53,440 nt of DNA from an uncultured Prevotellaceae bacterium (GTDB taxonomy: Bacteria; Bacteroidota; Bacteroidia; Bacteroidales; Bacteroidaceae): NCBI GenBank assembly GCA_902775605.1, contig CACYNE010000016.1, forward strand, positions 1 through 53,440. Direction: 5' to 3'. The stretch's first letter is position 1. Each line of letters opens with the position of its first letter. The notes beneath the pieces were generated by a model. That model worked only from the letters and a program-made list of their open reading frames with translations, had not been told where the DNA came from and ran no database searches. Below are positions 15,940 to 26,984 of this stretch, piece by piece. The translations under genes and the position numbers were made by a program.

Positions 15940-16662
15940 TTAGCGGTCAGTCAGGCCACCGTAGCTGTTAGCAGCCTTTTTCAGAGCTTTCTCCGTTGTG
16001 TACTGTTGATACAGTGTGCAACGGGTCACGATGGCCTGAGACGAACAGCGTTCGCCCCTTACCAGCACCAGAGCCCAGCCTTTCATGTCGTTGGCAAACG
16101 TTTCGTCCTTCAGCACATAATGTCCATCCACAAAGGACATTTCCTCCCACATAACCTCACGCACGCTAAACCGTACCTGGGGCATCTTGTATTCGATGTG
16201 CTGCTCGGCGGTATAGAGCAACAGCTTTGTCTGGGGAGCCCATGCTTCTCCCTTGAGGTTTGTTATCAGGGCTGGGACACCATCTATCTCGCCCAATTGT
16301 TCGTTGATTGCTGGTAGTTTACCGTCACTCACAGGAATGTCTGGCATGAGAAATGATGCACCTTTCATCTGTCCGTTGTCCGGTACGAAAACCACTGGCA
16401 GGCGATTGGCCAGCGATGCGAAGTTTTGATATGCAGTGGCGCGTTCGGTAAACACCGTCTCACACCCTTTCAGCATCTTCCATAGTGCTATGGTGTGTCG
16501 CATCTTTTGTCGCTGAATGAACTGAGGCAGCGTGTTACTGTGCCTCTCATTAGAGTTTGAAACGCGGGTAATCATCTTTCCCTGCTTCATATAGGTCGTC
16601 ACTCCTGCCTTGCGGAGGCTACCAATCAACATCAATCCTTTTGGAGTACTTTTCTTACTCAT
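15940..16662 (-). CDS. conserved-looking hypothetical protein
   Basis: I do not recognise a domain with certainty. The 240-residue protein has no signal peptide or membrane segment. The basic N-terminal third (LIGSLRKAGVTTYMKQGKM, then NTLPQFIQRQKMRHTIALWK) recalls Bacteroidota proteins of the DUF6266 kind, and the rest is mixed alpha/beta (ITNLKGEAWAPQTKLLLYTA, VLKDETFANDMKGWALVLV). Its upstream region carries dispersed repeat copy B. Confidence 0.65.
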   Translation of the reverse strand: MSKKSTPKGLMLIGSLRKAGVTTYMKQGKMITRVSNSNERHSNTLPQFIQRQKMRHTIALWKMLKGCETVFTERATAYQNFASLANRLPVVFVPDNGQMKGASFLMPDIPVSDGKLPAINEQLGEIDGVPALITNLKGEAWAPQTKLLLYTAEQHIEYKMPQVRFSVREVMWEEMSFVDGHYVLKDETFANDMKGWALVLVRGERCSSQAIVTRCTLYQQYTTEKALKKAANSYGGLTDR

Positions 16663-16765
16663 AATTCAGTTTCCTTTCTTTTTTATGTTCTACTTTAATT
16701 TTTCTTATTTTCTCCTTCAATCTTGCTTCAATACACCTCCTATCCTGCTTCTATATATCCTAAGT

Positions 16766-16871
16766 GTACCTCTTATTTTTGTTTAGTTCATGTTCGTTTC
16801 TTCTTCTGTTGTTGTTCAGTGAAACACTGGACAACAACTGGACAACAACTGAACAACAACTGGACAACAAC
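16766..16871. repeat. dispersed repeat copy B with four 11-bp units
   Basis: The sequence repeats copy A (201-313): pyrimidine-rich lead, a hairpin (16808-16821 against 16825-16838) and 11-bp units at 16828, 16839, 16850 (TGAAC variant) and 16861. Copy A has one more unit, and the variant unit is second from last in both. It lies in the 342-bp gap between DUF2461 and the hypothetical gene; the flanks are low-complexity and hold no gene. Confidence 0.85.
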
Positions 16872-17004
16872 AGAAGATAGATAAGAGTCGCCTATAGGTT
16901 GCCCATGAGGTGAATAGGAGATGCTTATGCGAGGTATATGAGATACATATTAGGTGGACTTGAAAAACCTTTTTTCATTTGATTTTTAAGTTTTTGGGGT
17001 AAGG

Positions 17005-17718
17005 TTATTCATAGTCGTCAATGACGGAGTTCATAAAGTCCATCATGGGCTTGGCGGCGCGGAAGATGCGCTCCATCTCGTCGAGCCAGTCATCACCCTC
17101 GAAGAAGGTGTTTGATACGGCATGCCAGGCACAGTAGTCCTTGAGGCGCAGATAATTGACGTGAGGCCAGTCTTTGGGGAAGCCAGAAGGACAAGTCTTC
17201 AGTCGGGTCAAACCAAAGCCTTGGGGCTGGTCCCAACTGTCAACATCGGGGCTGGGCTCTTCGCTACTGCTGAAGAACTTCTGGAAGTCGGGACTTTCCA
17301 CGCATTTGAGCCACTCGGCCGTATTGGCCATCATCTCGTTGCGGCACGAGGTGAGGATGTTGGTAGGCAACCAATAGTTGCCCACGGCCAACAAGCAATG
17401 GTCGGGCTCAAGATGAATGTAATAGCCGCCCCTGAGCGCCTTCTTGCCCTTGGCGTTGATATAGGCCCCAAGATGAGTTTTATAGGGCGACTTATCGGGC
17501 GAGAAGCGCGTGTCGCGATAGAAGCGATAGGTGCAGTCCTTCACCTGCACATGAGCTATCTCGGGATCGAACGACACAATGCGCTCAATGGCCTGCTGCA
17601 CGCCACATTCAAACTCGGCCCTAACGGCCTCATATGCTTTCTTGTTTTCCTGGAACCACTCACGGTTGTTGTTTGCCATCATCTGGCGCAGGAAACGCAG
17701 TATTTTCTTCTGATCCAT
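17005..17718 (-). CDS. DUF2461 family protein
   Basis: The 237-residue protein matches DUF2461 (TIGR02453) along its length: FLRQMMANNNREWFQENKK at the start, then YRFYRDTRFSPDKSPYKTH, GGYYIHLEPDHCLLAVGNYW and TCPSGFPKDWPHVNYLRLK. The family is widespread and its function is unknown. A -7 TATCTTTG (17738-17745) precedes it, and the gene is divergent from the winged-helix gene at 17901. Confidence 0.9.
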   Translation of the reverse strand: MDQKKILRFLRQMMANNNREWFQENKKAYEAVRAEFECGVQQAIERIVSFDPEIAHVQVKDCTYRFYRDTRFSPDKSPYKTHLGAYINAKGKKALRGGYYIHLEPDHCLLAVGNYWLPTNILTSCRNEMMANTAEWLKCVESPDFQKFFSSSEEPSPDVDSWDQPQGFGLTRLKTCPSGFPKDWPHVNYLRLKDYCAWHAVSNTFFEGDDWLDEMERIFRAAKPMMDFMNSVIDDYE

Positions 17719-17838
17719 ATTTTTTGTATTTTATCGCAAAGATACAAAAAGTTGGCGAAGACGAATCATTTTCTGCAAACTTTTAGGATTGTTTAAGGTG
17801 TTAATTTTTAGAAAAAAACTGGAATAAGTAAATACATT

Positions 17839-17870
17839 TTTGCATCCTTATCTGTTTTTTCCTATCTTTG
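17839..17870 (+). promoter_or_regulatory. promoter of the membrane winged-helix gene
   Basis: TTTG (17839-17842), 20 bp, TATCTTTG (17863-17870), 30 bp before the ATG; a full match to the Bacteroidota pattern. Confidence 0.8.
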
Positions 17871-17900
17871 CAGCACGAATAAACCGAAAACATTACTCCA

Positions 17901-18590
17901 ATGAAACAAAGATTGCCCATCATCGTATTGTTTGCACTCATCCTGGCTTCAAGCCTGGCCAGCATAGGCAGTTACAGCGCTACGAGTCAGCTGGTGAACG
18001 AGGATATGGACCGCGCGCTGGCACTCACCATGCAGGAACAGCAGAGCAACGTCATCACGCAGGACACCATCAGGACGTTTAACAGTCATCTGCAGATATC
18101 AGAGCTGCGCGGCAGGGCAACCATCGCAGTGGACACGAAGGGACGCCAGTTCCGGGCCTATGCGCGCTGTTCTGAGGCCACCATCTTCAGCCTGTCTGAC
18201 CAGAGGCCCACAGCCGTGCTGTGGGCGGTGACATTGCTGTGGGCAACCTTCTGTTTCTATCGCCGCCGCCAGGAGATGGCGCAGAGTATGGGCATGTTGC
18301 GATACGGAGGACTATGTTTCGCTGAGAGTAAAAGGGCCTTTTACGACGCACAGGGACAGCGCATCAAGCTGACACCCATGCAGCAGCAGCTGATGGAGAT
18401 GTTCTTCCAGAAGGACTCGCACCAACTGACAAAGACAGAGATATGCAACACGCTGTGGCCCAAGAAACCCGATGCTAACGAGACGCTCTACACGCTGATA
18501 AGAAGACTGAAACCTGTGGTGGAGCAAAACTCAGAGTTGAAAATCGAGTCGGACAGAGGAAGGGCGTATGAATTAAAGGTAAAAGAGTAA
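17901..18590 (+). CDS. membrane-anchored winged-helix regulator
   Basis: The 229-residue protein has an N-terminal membrane segment (LPIIVLFALILASSLASIG), a short external part of about 80 residues, a second segment (TAVLWAVTLLWATFCFY) and a cytoplasmic OmpR/PhoB-like winged helix (IKLTPMQQQLMEMFFQK, TLYTLIRRLKPVVE, IESDRGRAYEL). It thus resembles ToxR-like one-component regulators, with a sensor outside and DNA binding inside. No kinase or receiver domain is present. Its last codons and stop lie in an A/G-rich repeat. Confidence 0.82.
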   Translation: MKQRLPIIVLFALILASSLASIGSYSATSQLVNEDMDRALALTMQEQQSNVITQDTIRTFNSHLQISELRGRATIAVDTKGRQFRAYARCSEATIFSLSDQRPTAVLWAVTLLWATFCFYRRRQEMAQSMGMLRYGGLCFAESKRAFYDAQGQRIKLTPMQQQLMEMFFQKDSHQLTKTEICNTLWPKKPDANETLYTLIRRLKPVVEQNSELKIESDRGRAYELKVKE

Positions 18591-18640
18591 AAGGGGAAAA
18601 AAGCAAAAGGAAAAAAAGTAAAAAAGGGGTAAAAAAGGGC
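18575..18640. repeat. A/G-rich short-unit repeat
   Basis: Irregular units of the kind AAAAGG(T) and GTAAAA run from the last five codons of the winged-helix gene (stop 18588-18590) into the gap. The same type of sequence recurs at 48354-48390 and, inverted, at 48437-48471. Confidence 0.7.
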
Positions 18641-18749
18641 GAAAACATCGTCTGTCAGGCAATTGTCAGACAAATGTCAGGGAGTTTTTTCCCTACGGAT
18701 AATATTTTGTTGTTAGCTTTGCATCCGATAATTTTTTTAGCAAAGCATC

Positions 18750-21401
18750 ATGCAACAAACAACCTTTTCAAAACTGAACATCCTCGTGGCGTGGCTCACC
18801 TTTGCCATCGCCGCTGTGGTGTATGGTCTCACCGTGGAGCCAACAGCCAGCTTGTGGGACTGTCCTGAATTTATTGCGTGCGGATATAAACTGGAAATAG
18901 GTCATCCGCCGGGCGCACCATTCTTTATGCTCGTGGCCAACCTCTTTTCGCAGTTGGCCAGCGACCCATCGCAGGTGGCGCTGATGGTCAACCTGCTATC
19001 GGCACTACTCAGCGCTGGCTGCATCTTCTTCCTGTTTCTCACCATCACACACCTGGCAGGGAAACTGATTATAGGGAAGGCAGCGGCAGACATCTCGCTC
19101 CCTCAGGTCATCATCATCGAGGCCTGCGGATTGGTGGGAGCACTGGCTTACACCTTTAGCGACACCTTCTGGTATTCGGCTGTCGAGGCCGAGGTTTACG
19201 CCTTTTCATCGTTCCTCACGGCGCTGATGTTCTGGCTCATCCTGAAGTGGGAAGACGAGGCAGACAGCCCGCGAAGTGATCGCTGGATTATCCTCATTGC
19301 CTATATCATCGGACTTTCCATCGGCGTGCATCTGCTCTGTCTGCTCTGCCTGCCGGCAATGGCGTTTGTGGTGTTCTTCCGCAAGGGAAAGCGCATCAAA
19401 CTGAAAGGCAACAAGCGCTGGTTGATGAAGCTGTCGCTGGCTTGTCTGCTGATGATGCTGGTGGGCTTCAGCAGCTATGGCGTCATCCTCGTTCGTGCCA
19501 ACGCCTGTCTGCCGATGTGTGAGAACGAGCCAAAGACGATGGCCACACTGGGCAAATATCTGAGTCGCGAGCAGTATGGCGAGACGCCCCTCTACCCGCG
19601 CATCTACTCTGCCCGCCACGCCAAGGCCTACGAGAACTGGATGGGTAGGATTGAGACGAAGGATGGCGTGCCCACCAAGGACGAGAACCTGAGGTTCTTC
19701 ATGACCTATCAGGTGAACTTTATGTACTGGCGCTATTTCCTTTGGAACTTCGTGGGCCGACAGAACAACATACAGGGACACGGCGAAGTGGAGCACGGCA
19801 ACTGGATAACGGGTATCCGATGGATTGACGACAAACTGCTGGGATGCGACACCTCGAAACTGCCGTCGGACCTGGCGGAGAACAAGGGGCGTAACGTGTT
19901 TTACGGCCTTCCCTTGCTGCTGGGCCTGCTGGGCATCATTTGGCAATGGCGCAAGGGACGCGAGGGCCGCAGGCAGTTGTGGATAGTGTCGCTGCTGTTT
20001 GTGATGACAGGCCTGGCCATCGTGGTGTATCTCAACCAGACGCCCATGCAGCCACGCGAGCGCGACTATGCCTATGTGGGCTCGTTCTATGCCTTCGCCA
20101 TCTGGATAGGATTCGCCGTCGCCGCCCTCTATGAAACAATGGAGAGAATACTAAAGAAACACCGAGTATCACTGGCCTATATAGTATCCCTAATCGCTCT
20201 TGTCGTCCCTATCCAAATGGCCTCTCAGACATGGGACGACCACGACCGCTCTGGGCGCTACACCTGCCGTGACTTTGGCCAGAACTACCTGATGACCATG
20301 CAGGACGAAGGTCACCCCGTCATCTTTACCAATGGCGACAATGACACCTTCCCGCTGTGGTATAACCACGAGGTGGAGGGCGTGAGAACAGACACGCGCG
20401 ACTGTAACCTGGAGTATCTGCAAACCGACTGGTATATCGACCAGATGAAGCGACCCGCCTACGACTCTCCCGCCCTGCCCATCAGTTGGCAGCACAAGGA
20501 CTATCAATTAGGCAAACGAGAGATTATCCCCATCTGTCCGGAACTGAAGGCCGAGGTGACGGCATACATGCAGCAACACCCTGAGGAAGCCCGCGAGATG
20601 CTGGGAGACGCCCCCTTCGAACTGAAGAACATCATGCAGAAATGGGTGCTCAGCAGTCAGCCGGAGATGCAATGTATTCCCACCGACAGCATCACTATCA
20701 GCTCGCCTAAGGGCACGATGACCATCTCGCTGAAGGGGAAACAGTATTTGCTGAAAAACGAGCTTATGGTGCTGGAAATGCTGTCGCACGGCGATTGGGG
20801 CCGGCCTTTCTATACCTCTATCAGCTTGGGCGACAACCTGTCGTTCCTGCGCGACCATCTGGTGCTCGAAGGATTGGCCTATCGTGTATCGCCCGACGTC
20901 AACGGCCAACGAATTGACGTGGAACGGCTCTACGACAACATGATGAACCGCTTCCGCTATGGCGGGCTCAGCAAAAAGGGACTCTATGTTGATGAAGACG
21001 TGAAACACCTGGCCAACACGCACCAACTTATCTTCGGCGTGCTCATCGACTCGCTGCTGCAGCAGGGTGATATGCATCGGGCACTGAAGGTGTGCGAGAA
21101 GTGGGAACGGGAGATGCCGCAGGAGAATGTGCCTTATACCGATGCTGCATTGGCCATGGCCCACTGCTATTATATCACCAACCAACCAGAAAAGGGCGAT
21201 GACATCGTTAGAGGCCTTCTGAGGCGTTCCGCAGAGTGGCTGGCATGGATTGACACCATCAAGCCTGCAAGGCACTCAGCGTCGGCCTATTCGCGTCACA
21301 CGTGGCTCAAAACTATGGAGCAGGCCCTCACGCTGGCCGCACAATGTAACAGAACAACGATTTACCAACAATACATCCAGCAATATGAACACTATATTTA
21401 A
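18750..21401 (+). CDS. DUF2723 membrane protein (GT117-type glycosyltransferase candidate)
   Basis: The 883-residue protein has about ten to twelve membrane helices in its first 490 residues, then a large soluble part. The N-terminal signature LTVEPTASLWDCPEFIACGYK followed by IGHPPGAPFFML is diagnostic for DUF2723, a GT-C-like family; the acidic residues there are candidates for catalysis. The C-terminal 150 residues are TPR-like (ALKVCEKWEREMP, AMAHCYYITNQPEKGDDIVR). It probably adds sugars to an exported substrate. DUF3098 overlaps its end. A -7 TAGCTTTG is at 18714-18721. Confidence 0.88.
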   Translation: MQQTTFSKLNILVAWLTFAIAAVVYGLTVEPTASLWDCPEFIACGYKLEIGHPPGAPFFMLVANLFSQLASDPSQVALMVNLLSALLSAGCIFFLFLTITHLAGKLIIGKAAADISLPQVIIIEACGLVGALAYTFSDTFWYSAVEAEVYAFSSFLTALMFWLILKWEDEADSPRSDRWIILIAYIIGLSIGVHLLCLLCLPAMAFVVFFRKGKRIKLKGNKRWLMKLSLACLLMMLVGFSSYGVILVRANACLPMCENEPKTMATLGKYLSREQYGETPLYPRIYSARHAKAYENWMGRIETKDGVPTKDENLRFFMTYQVNFMYWRYFLWNFVGRQNNIQGHGEVEHGNWITGIRWIDDKLLGCDTSKLPSDLAENKGRNVFYGLPLLLGLLGIIWQWRKGREGRRQLWIVSLLFVMTGLAIVVYLNQTPMQPRERDYAYVGSFYAFAIWIGFAVAALYETMERILKKHRVSLAYIVSLIALVVPIQMASQTWDDHDRSGRYTCRDFGQNYLMTMQDEGHPVIFTNGDNDTFPLWYNHEVEGVRTDTRDCNLEYLQTDWYIDQMKRPAYDSPALPISWQHKDYQLGKREIIPICPELKAEVTAYMQQHPEEAREMLGDAPFELKNIMQKWVLSSQPEMQCIPTDSITISSPKGTMTISLKGKQYLLKNELMVLEMLSHGDWGRPFYTSISLGDNLSFLRDHLVLEGLAYRVSPDVNGQRIDVERLYDNMMNRFRYGGLSKKGLYVDEDVKHLANTHQLIFGVLIDSLLQQGDMHRALKVCEKWEREMPQENVPYTDAALAMAHCYYITNQPEKGDDIVRGLLRRSAEWLAWIDTIKPARHSASAYSRHTWLKTMEQALTLAAQCNRTTIYQQYIQQYEHYI

Positions 21402-21654
21402 TCTTAGAAATACATCTGAAAGTAACAAGAGTGCATCAGAAAACCGCCTTATGCGCGCCCTTCTTTCTAGCCACAGCATCCTTCTCACCGCCATCCTCCT
21501 CATCGCGGCAGGATATGCCCTGATGTATGGCGACGGCAGCACAGAGCAGGCCTTTAATCCAGACATCTTCTCGCCTCGCAGAATCGTCTGGGCACCCGCC
21601 GTCTGTCTGTTGGGTTATCTCCTCATCGTGGTGGGCATCCTCAGAAGGAAATAG
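21385..21654 (+). CDS. DUF3098 small membrane protein
   Basis: The start at 21385 gives 89 residues with two membrane helices (SILLTAILLIAAGYALMYG and VWAPAVCLLGYLLIVVGIL) and between them FNPDIFSPRRIVWAP, the DUF3098 signature. The longer frame reads back into the upstream gene. It overlaps the DUF2723 end by 17 bp, so its translation is probably coupled. In several Bacteroidota this family sits beside ftsX and uppP; here it does not. Function unknown. Confidence 0.85.
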   Translation: MNTIFNLRNTSESNKSASENRLMRALLSSHSILLTAILLIAAGYALMYGDGSTEQAFNPDIFSPRRIVWAPAVCLLGYLLIVVGILRRK

Positions 21655-21694
21655 ATAAGTATATATATAAAATAGATAAGTATATATAAAAAGG

Positions 21695-21727
21695 AAAGAG
21701 CGCCGCAGGAAATCTGCAGCGCTCTTT
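21695..21727. terminator. bidirectional terminator between DUF3098 and sdhB
   Basis: AAAGAGCGCCGCAG (21695-21708) pairs with CTGCAGCGCTCTTT (21714-21727), one mismatch and a 5-base loop, with A/T-rich sides. Two near-direct copies of GATAAGTATATATA lie just upstream. Confidence 0.85.
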
Positions 21728-21748
21728 ATCATTGAGTGATGAGTTGAC

Positions 21749-22507
21749 TTAGTCAGCGAGCTTTGCCTTGATCATCTCGCGGTTCAGGCGAGCGATGTTA
21801 GCGATGGTCTCGTTCTTAGGACATACTGCCTCGCAGGCGCGAGTGTTAGTACAGTTACCGAAGCCGAGCTCGTCCATCTTGGCAATCATGTTCTTCACAC
21901 GACGAGCAGCCTCTACGCGGCCCTGGGGAAGGAGGGCGAGCTGAGACACCTTAGACGATACGAAGAGCATGGCAGAGCCGTTCTTACAAGCTGCTACGCA
22001 AGCACCGCAACCGATACATGTAGCGCAATCCATAGCCTCGTCAGCATCCTCCTTAGGAATCAAGATAGCGTTGGCATCCTGAGCCTGACCAGTACGGATG
22101 GTGGTGTAGCCACCTGCCTGGATGATCTTATCGAAGGCATAGCGATCAACCATACAGTCCTTGATCACGGGGAAGGCAGCTGAACGCCAAGGCTCAACGG
22201 TGATGACGTCACCATCGTTGAAACGACGCATGTAGAGCTGACAGGTGGTAGCACCACGCTCTGTCTTGCCATGAGGCGTACCGTTGATGTAGAGTGAGCA
22301 CATACCGCAGATACCCTCGCGGCAGTCGTGGTCGAACACGAAGGGCTCCTTGCCTTCGTTGATGAGTTCCTCATTCAGGATGTCGAGCATCTCGAGGAAA
22401 GAGGTATCATCGGGGATATCGTGCATCTCGTGGGTGTCGAAATGTCCCTGGTCCTGGGGGCCGTTCTGGCGCCAGAACTTTATTGTAAATGAAATATTTC
22501 TTGCCAT
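21749..22507 (-). CDS. sdhB: succinate dehydrogenase / fumarate reductase iron-sulfur subunit
   Basis: This subunit carries electrons between the flavin subunit and the membrane cytochrome. The 252-residue protein has the [2Fe-2S] cysteines in [16 protein letters not shown] and a later Cys in TTCQLYMRR, and then [17 protein letters not shown] and [10 protein letters not shown] for the other two clusters. It is the last gene of sdhCAB and starts 15 bp after sdhA. In Prevotella-like anaerobes the complex mainly reduces fumarate to succinate; direction cannot be told from sequence. Confidence 0.95.
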   Translation of the reverse strand: MARNISFTIKFWRQNGPQDQGHFDTHEMHDIPDDTSFLEMLDILNEELINEGKEPFVFDHDCREGICGMCSLYINGTPHGKTERGATTCQLYMRRFNDGDVITVEPWRSAAFPVIKDCMVDRYAFDKIIQAGGYTTIRTGQAQDANAILIPKEDADEAMDCATCIGCGACVAACKNGSAMLFVSSKVSQLALLPQGRVEAARRVKNMIAKMDELGFGNCTNTRACEAVCPKNETIANIARLNREMIKAKLAD

Positions 22508-22522
22508 AATTCCTATTCCTTC

Positions 22523-24502
<1,980 letters not shown>

Positions 24503-24529
24503 AATTCTTTCAAATTTAATAGTTGATAA

Positions 24530-25240
24530 TTAGCAGCAGATACTGCAGCAGTTGCCGTTACAGAGTGAAGGAGCGCAACCGAAATAGAAAGCCAGCACCA
24601 CTACGAGGAAGCCCAGCATGAGCAGGGTAACGTAGATGAAACCGATGAGCTTCCAACGGCAGAACCATGTCTTGCCACTCAGACCGAGTGTCTGAAGAGA
24701 GCTCCAGAAACCGTGAGTCAGGTGGAACCAGATAGCTACGAACCAGATAACATAGAGTACCACAAAGACAGGATTGCTGAAGGTGTCCTGCATGAAAGCA
24801 AAACCATCAGCGGGGCTGTGAGCAACGCTCATGCCAACAATCTCGGCAAACATCATGTTGTACCAGAAGTTGAACAAGTGCAGCAACAGGCCCAGGCAGA
24901 TGATGATACCCAGAACGAGCATGTTCTTAGAAGCCCACTCCACCTTACCGGCATTTACCGTTGTGGCCACTTCATAGCGACTTTCGCCACGGGCCTTACG
25001 GTTCTGAGCCGTCAGGATGAAAGCATACACGATGTGAGCCACGGCCAAACCAGCCAGGCCCAGCGTAGCCACAACAGCATACCAGTTGGCGCCGAGCATC
25101 TCACAAATAGCATTGTAAGCCTCGCCCGAGAACAGCGCAACCAGATTCATGCAGCAGTGGAACGTCAAAAACAGAATCAGCGCGATGCCAGTGAGAGACA
25201 TCACCACCTTTCTACCAATTGATGAATTAAATAACCACAT
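24530..25240 (-). CDS. sdhC: succinate dehydrogenase / fumarate reductase cytochrome b subunit
   Basis: The 236-residue membrane anchor has five predicted helices and histidines placed as in diheme cytochromes of this class: LFLTFHCCMNL, GLAVAHIVYAF, LLLHLFNFWYN and WFHLTHGFWSSL. It joins the quinone pool to the soluble subunits. The last 15 residues, CAPSLCNGNCCSICC, contain six cysteines after the final helix, which I have not seen described. It is the first gene of the operon and is preceded by a full promoter. Confidence 0.93.
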   Translation of the reverse strand: MWLFNSSIGRKVVMSLTGIALILFLTFHCCMNLVALFSGEAYNAICEMLGANWYAVVATLGLAGLAVAHIVYAFILTAQNRKARGESRYEVATTVNAGKVEWASKNMLVLGIIICLGLLLHLFNFWYNMMFAEIVGMSVAHSPADGFAFMQDTFSNPVFVVLYVIWFVAIWFHLTHGFWSSLQTLGLSGKTWFCRWKLIGFIYVTLLMLGFLVVVLAFYFGCAPSLCNGNCCSICC

Positions 25241-25358
25241 AAATGATTGAAAATTAATGAATTAATATTGATTTTAGATTTATTGTCAGCATACAACATA
25301 CCCTCGCGGGCACAGCAATAATACTTAAGATTAAGTACGCACACACACGTTGCGGCCA

Positions 25359-25389
25359 CAAAGTTACTATAAAATAATGAGATTTCAAA
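25359..25389 (-). promoter_or_regulatory. promoter of sdhCAB
   Basis: Minus-strand TTTG (25389-25386), 19 bp, TAACTTTG (25366-25359), giving a leader of roughly 110 nt before sdhC. No riboswitch-like fold is evident in the leader. Confidence 0.85.
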
Positions 25390-25412
25390 CTTTTTCGGTT
25401 AGAAATCTCATT
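25376..25412 (-). terminator. probable terminator of the leucine-rich-repeat gene
   Basis: AATGAGATTTC (25376-25386) and GAAATCTCATT (25402-25412) form a perfect 11-bp stem with a 15-base loop and A/T-rich flanks. It lies 42 bp after the stop of the gene at 25454 and overlaps the -33 element of the sdh promoter. Confidence 0.65.
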
Positions 25413-25453
25413 AAAATTTTAATATTTATTTATTTTCCAAACAACACGACATG

Positions 25454-26857
25454 TTAATAAGTCGAAATTGACAAGAAATAATTATTCCATTCTGACTCTA
25501 AGAAACGTGTTTCTGCCTCGTTGGGCACCAATAGCATCATCGCCTTCTTACCCTGCTTGCTGAAACTAAAGACAGCGGGGTCAACGGCAGAGGGGTCGTC
25601 AAAAAGCACCTTGACAAAAGATTGCTGATCTGCCAGGCCATCACAATTGCGGAAAGCGCCTTCTCCCACCTTTACACCCTTAGGCAGAACCACCTGTGAG
25701 AGTTTCTTACAGCCATAGAAAGCAGATTTGCCAATACTTGTCGTCGCATTGGGAATAATAGCTGCTTCAAGGGTTATACAATCCATAAAAGCATGGTCGC
25801 CGATAGACACCAAAGAATCTGGTAAGTCTATGTTTTTCAACCTGTTACACTGATAGAAGGCACAGGGGGCAATGGCTGTCACTTCATTGGGGATGACAGT
25901 ATTCTCGCATCCCTGCAGCAATTTGCCACTTTCGGTCTCGATAATAGCATGACAATTGTTACGCGAGTCGTAGGTCTCATTTGCTGGATCTACTACAATA
26001 GCAGTCAAGTCATTGCCTGAAAACGCACCGTCGCCGATTTCCGTCACAGCAGCAGGAATGGTCATCTCACGCAGGTGATTGCCAAAAAAGGCACCACTAC
26101 CAATCACCTCCAACGACGAAGGCAACACAACCTTAGTCAGCGCACAGTTTTGGAAAGCAGAATAGCCAATGTTAACAAGACCACTGGGCAGGGTACAGTC
26201 TTTATCCAATCGTTCACAGCCTATAAAAGCACAAGGGACAATCTCCTTGATGGCAGGCGGCACCTTGGCATCGAGTCCAGCAAAGACCACTCGACCTGTA
26301 GCATACTGTATCAGACAGTTGCTGCCCTCACGAGAATCATAGGTCTGATTACCAGCTCTCACCACAAGGGTCTTAATTGGATAACGGCGCTTCAGGGGAG
26401 CACCCCAAGCAAGTTGGGGCTGATAGACATCCTCCTCTTTCGGGTCATACACAACGGATTCGAAAAGCACGTCTTGCTGAACGACAGATTGTATGGAAGT
26501 TAACGTGGAACTCAGCTGCAGCGAGGAGAGGCCACCGTTGGCCGTAACGCCAAACTTACCATAGTCATCAGGACTTGTAAAGATGCCCAGATTCTTGATT
26601 CGTACCAGAGGATAGGTCTCCCCATTGATCTCGATGGCATCAGGAAGAATGACTTCCGAGGCACCGCCGTCTGTTCCGACAACACTCGCCGTCTTCTGAT
26701 CCATGTCATAAAACAACTTGCCGTCACTATAGTAGCCGCCTTCCATATAGGGATGAGCAATATAGTCGCCTCCTCCCCCATGGTCCTGCATACATGAGCC
26801 CATCAGGCCTACAGCCATCACGCCAATCAAAAGCGCCTTGCCATTTACTCTTGACAT
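25454..26857 (-). CDS. BspA-type leucine-rich-repeat lipoprotein
   Basis: The start at 26857 gives a lipoprotein signal (MSRVNGKALLIGVMAVGLMGSC); an ATG at 26866 is also possible, and the longer frame would need TTG. The mature part has successive LRR_5 repeats, for example LVNIGYSAFQNCALTKVVLP, LEVIGSGAFFGNHLREMTIP and LVSIGDHAFMDCITLEAAII. Such proteins are displayed on the surface of Bacteroidota and often bind host or microbial ligands, which is unknown here. It has its own terminator and is divergent from mnmG. Confidence 0.9.
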   Translation of the reverse strand: MSRVNGKALLIGVMAVGLMGSCMQDHGGGGDYIAHPYMEGGYYSDGKLFYDMDQKTASVVGTDGGASEVILPDAIEINGETYPLVRIKNLGIFTSPDDYGKFGVTANGGLSSLQLSSTLTSIQSVVQQDVLFESVVYDPKEEDVYQPQLAWGAPLKRRYPIKTLVVRAGNQTYDSREGSNCLIQYATGRVVFAGLDAKVPPAIKEIVPCAFIGCERLDKDCTLPSGLVNIGYSAFQNCALTKVVLPSSLEVIGSGAFFGNHLREMTIPAAVTEIGDGAFSGNDLTAIVVDPANETYDSRNNCHAIIETESGKLLQGCENTVIPNEVTAIAPCAFYQCNRLKNIDLPDSLVSIGDHAFMDCITLEAAIIPNATTSIGKSAFYGCKKLSQVVLPKGVKVGEGAFRNCDGLADQQSFVKVLFDDPSAVDPAVFSFSKQGKKAMMLLVPNEAETRFLESEWNNYFLSISTY

Positions 26858-26984
26858 TTGTAGCATACAAATATTTAGGTTTGTCAATAATTAAACGCGT
26901 GCAAAATTAATGTATTTTTCTAAAAAATGGGTCTTTTTGCAGAACTTTTTGTAATTTTGCAACGGAAATAAAGTACTAGAACGA

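Noticed and set aside
25241-25358. Riboswitch in the sdhC leader
   Set aside because: Only a short AT-rich stem (TACTTAATCTTAAGTA) is seen, with no known aptamer pattern.
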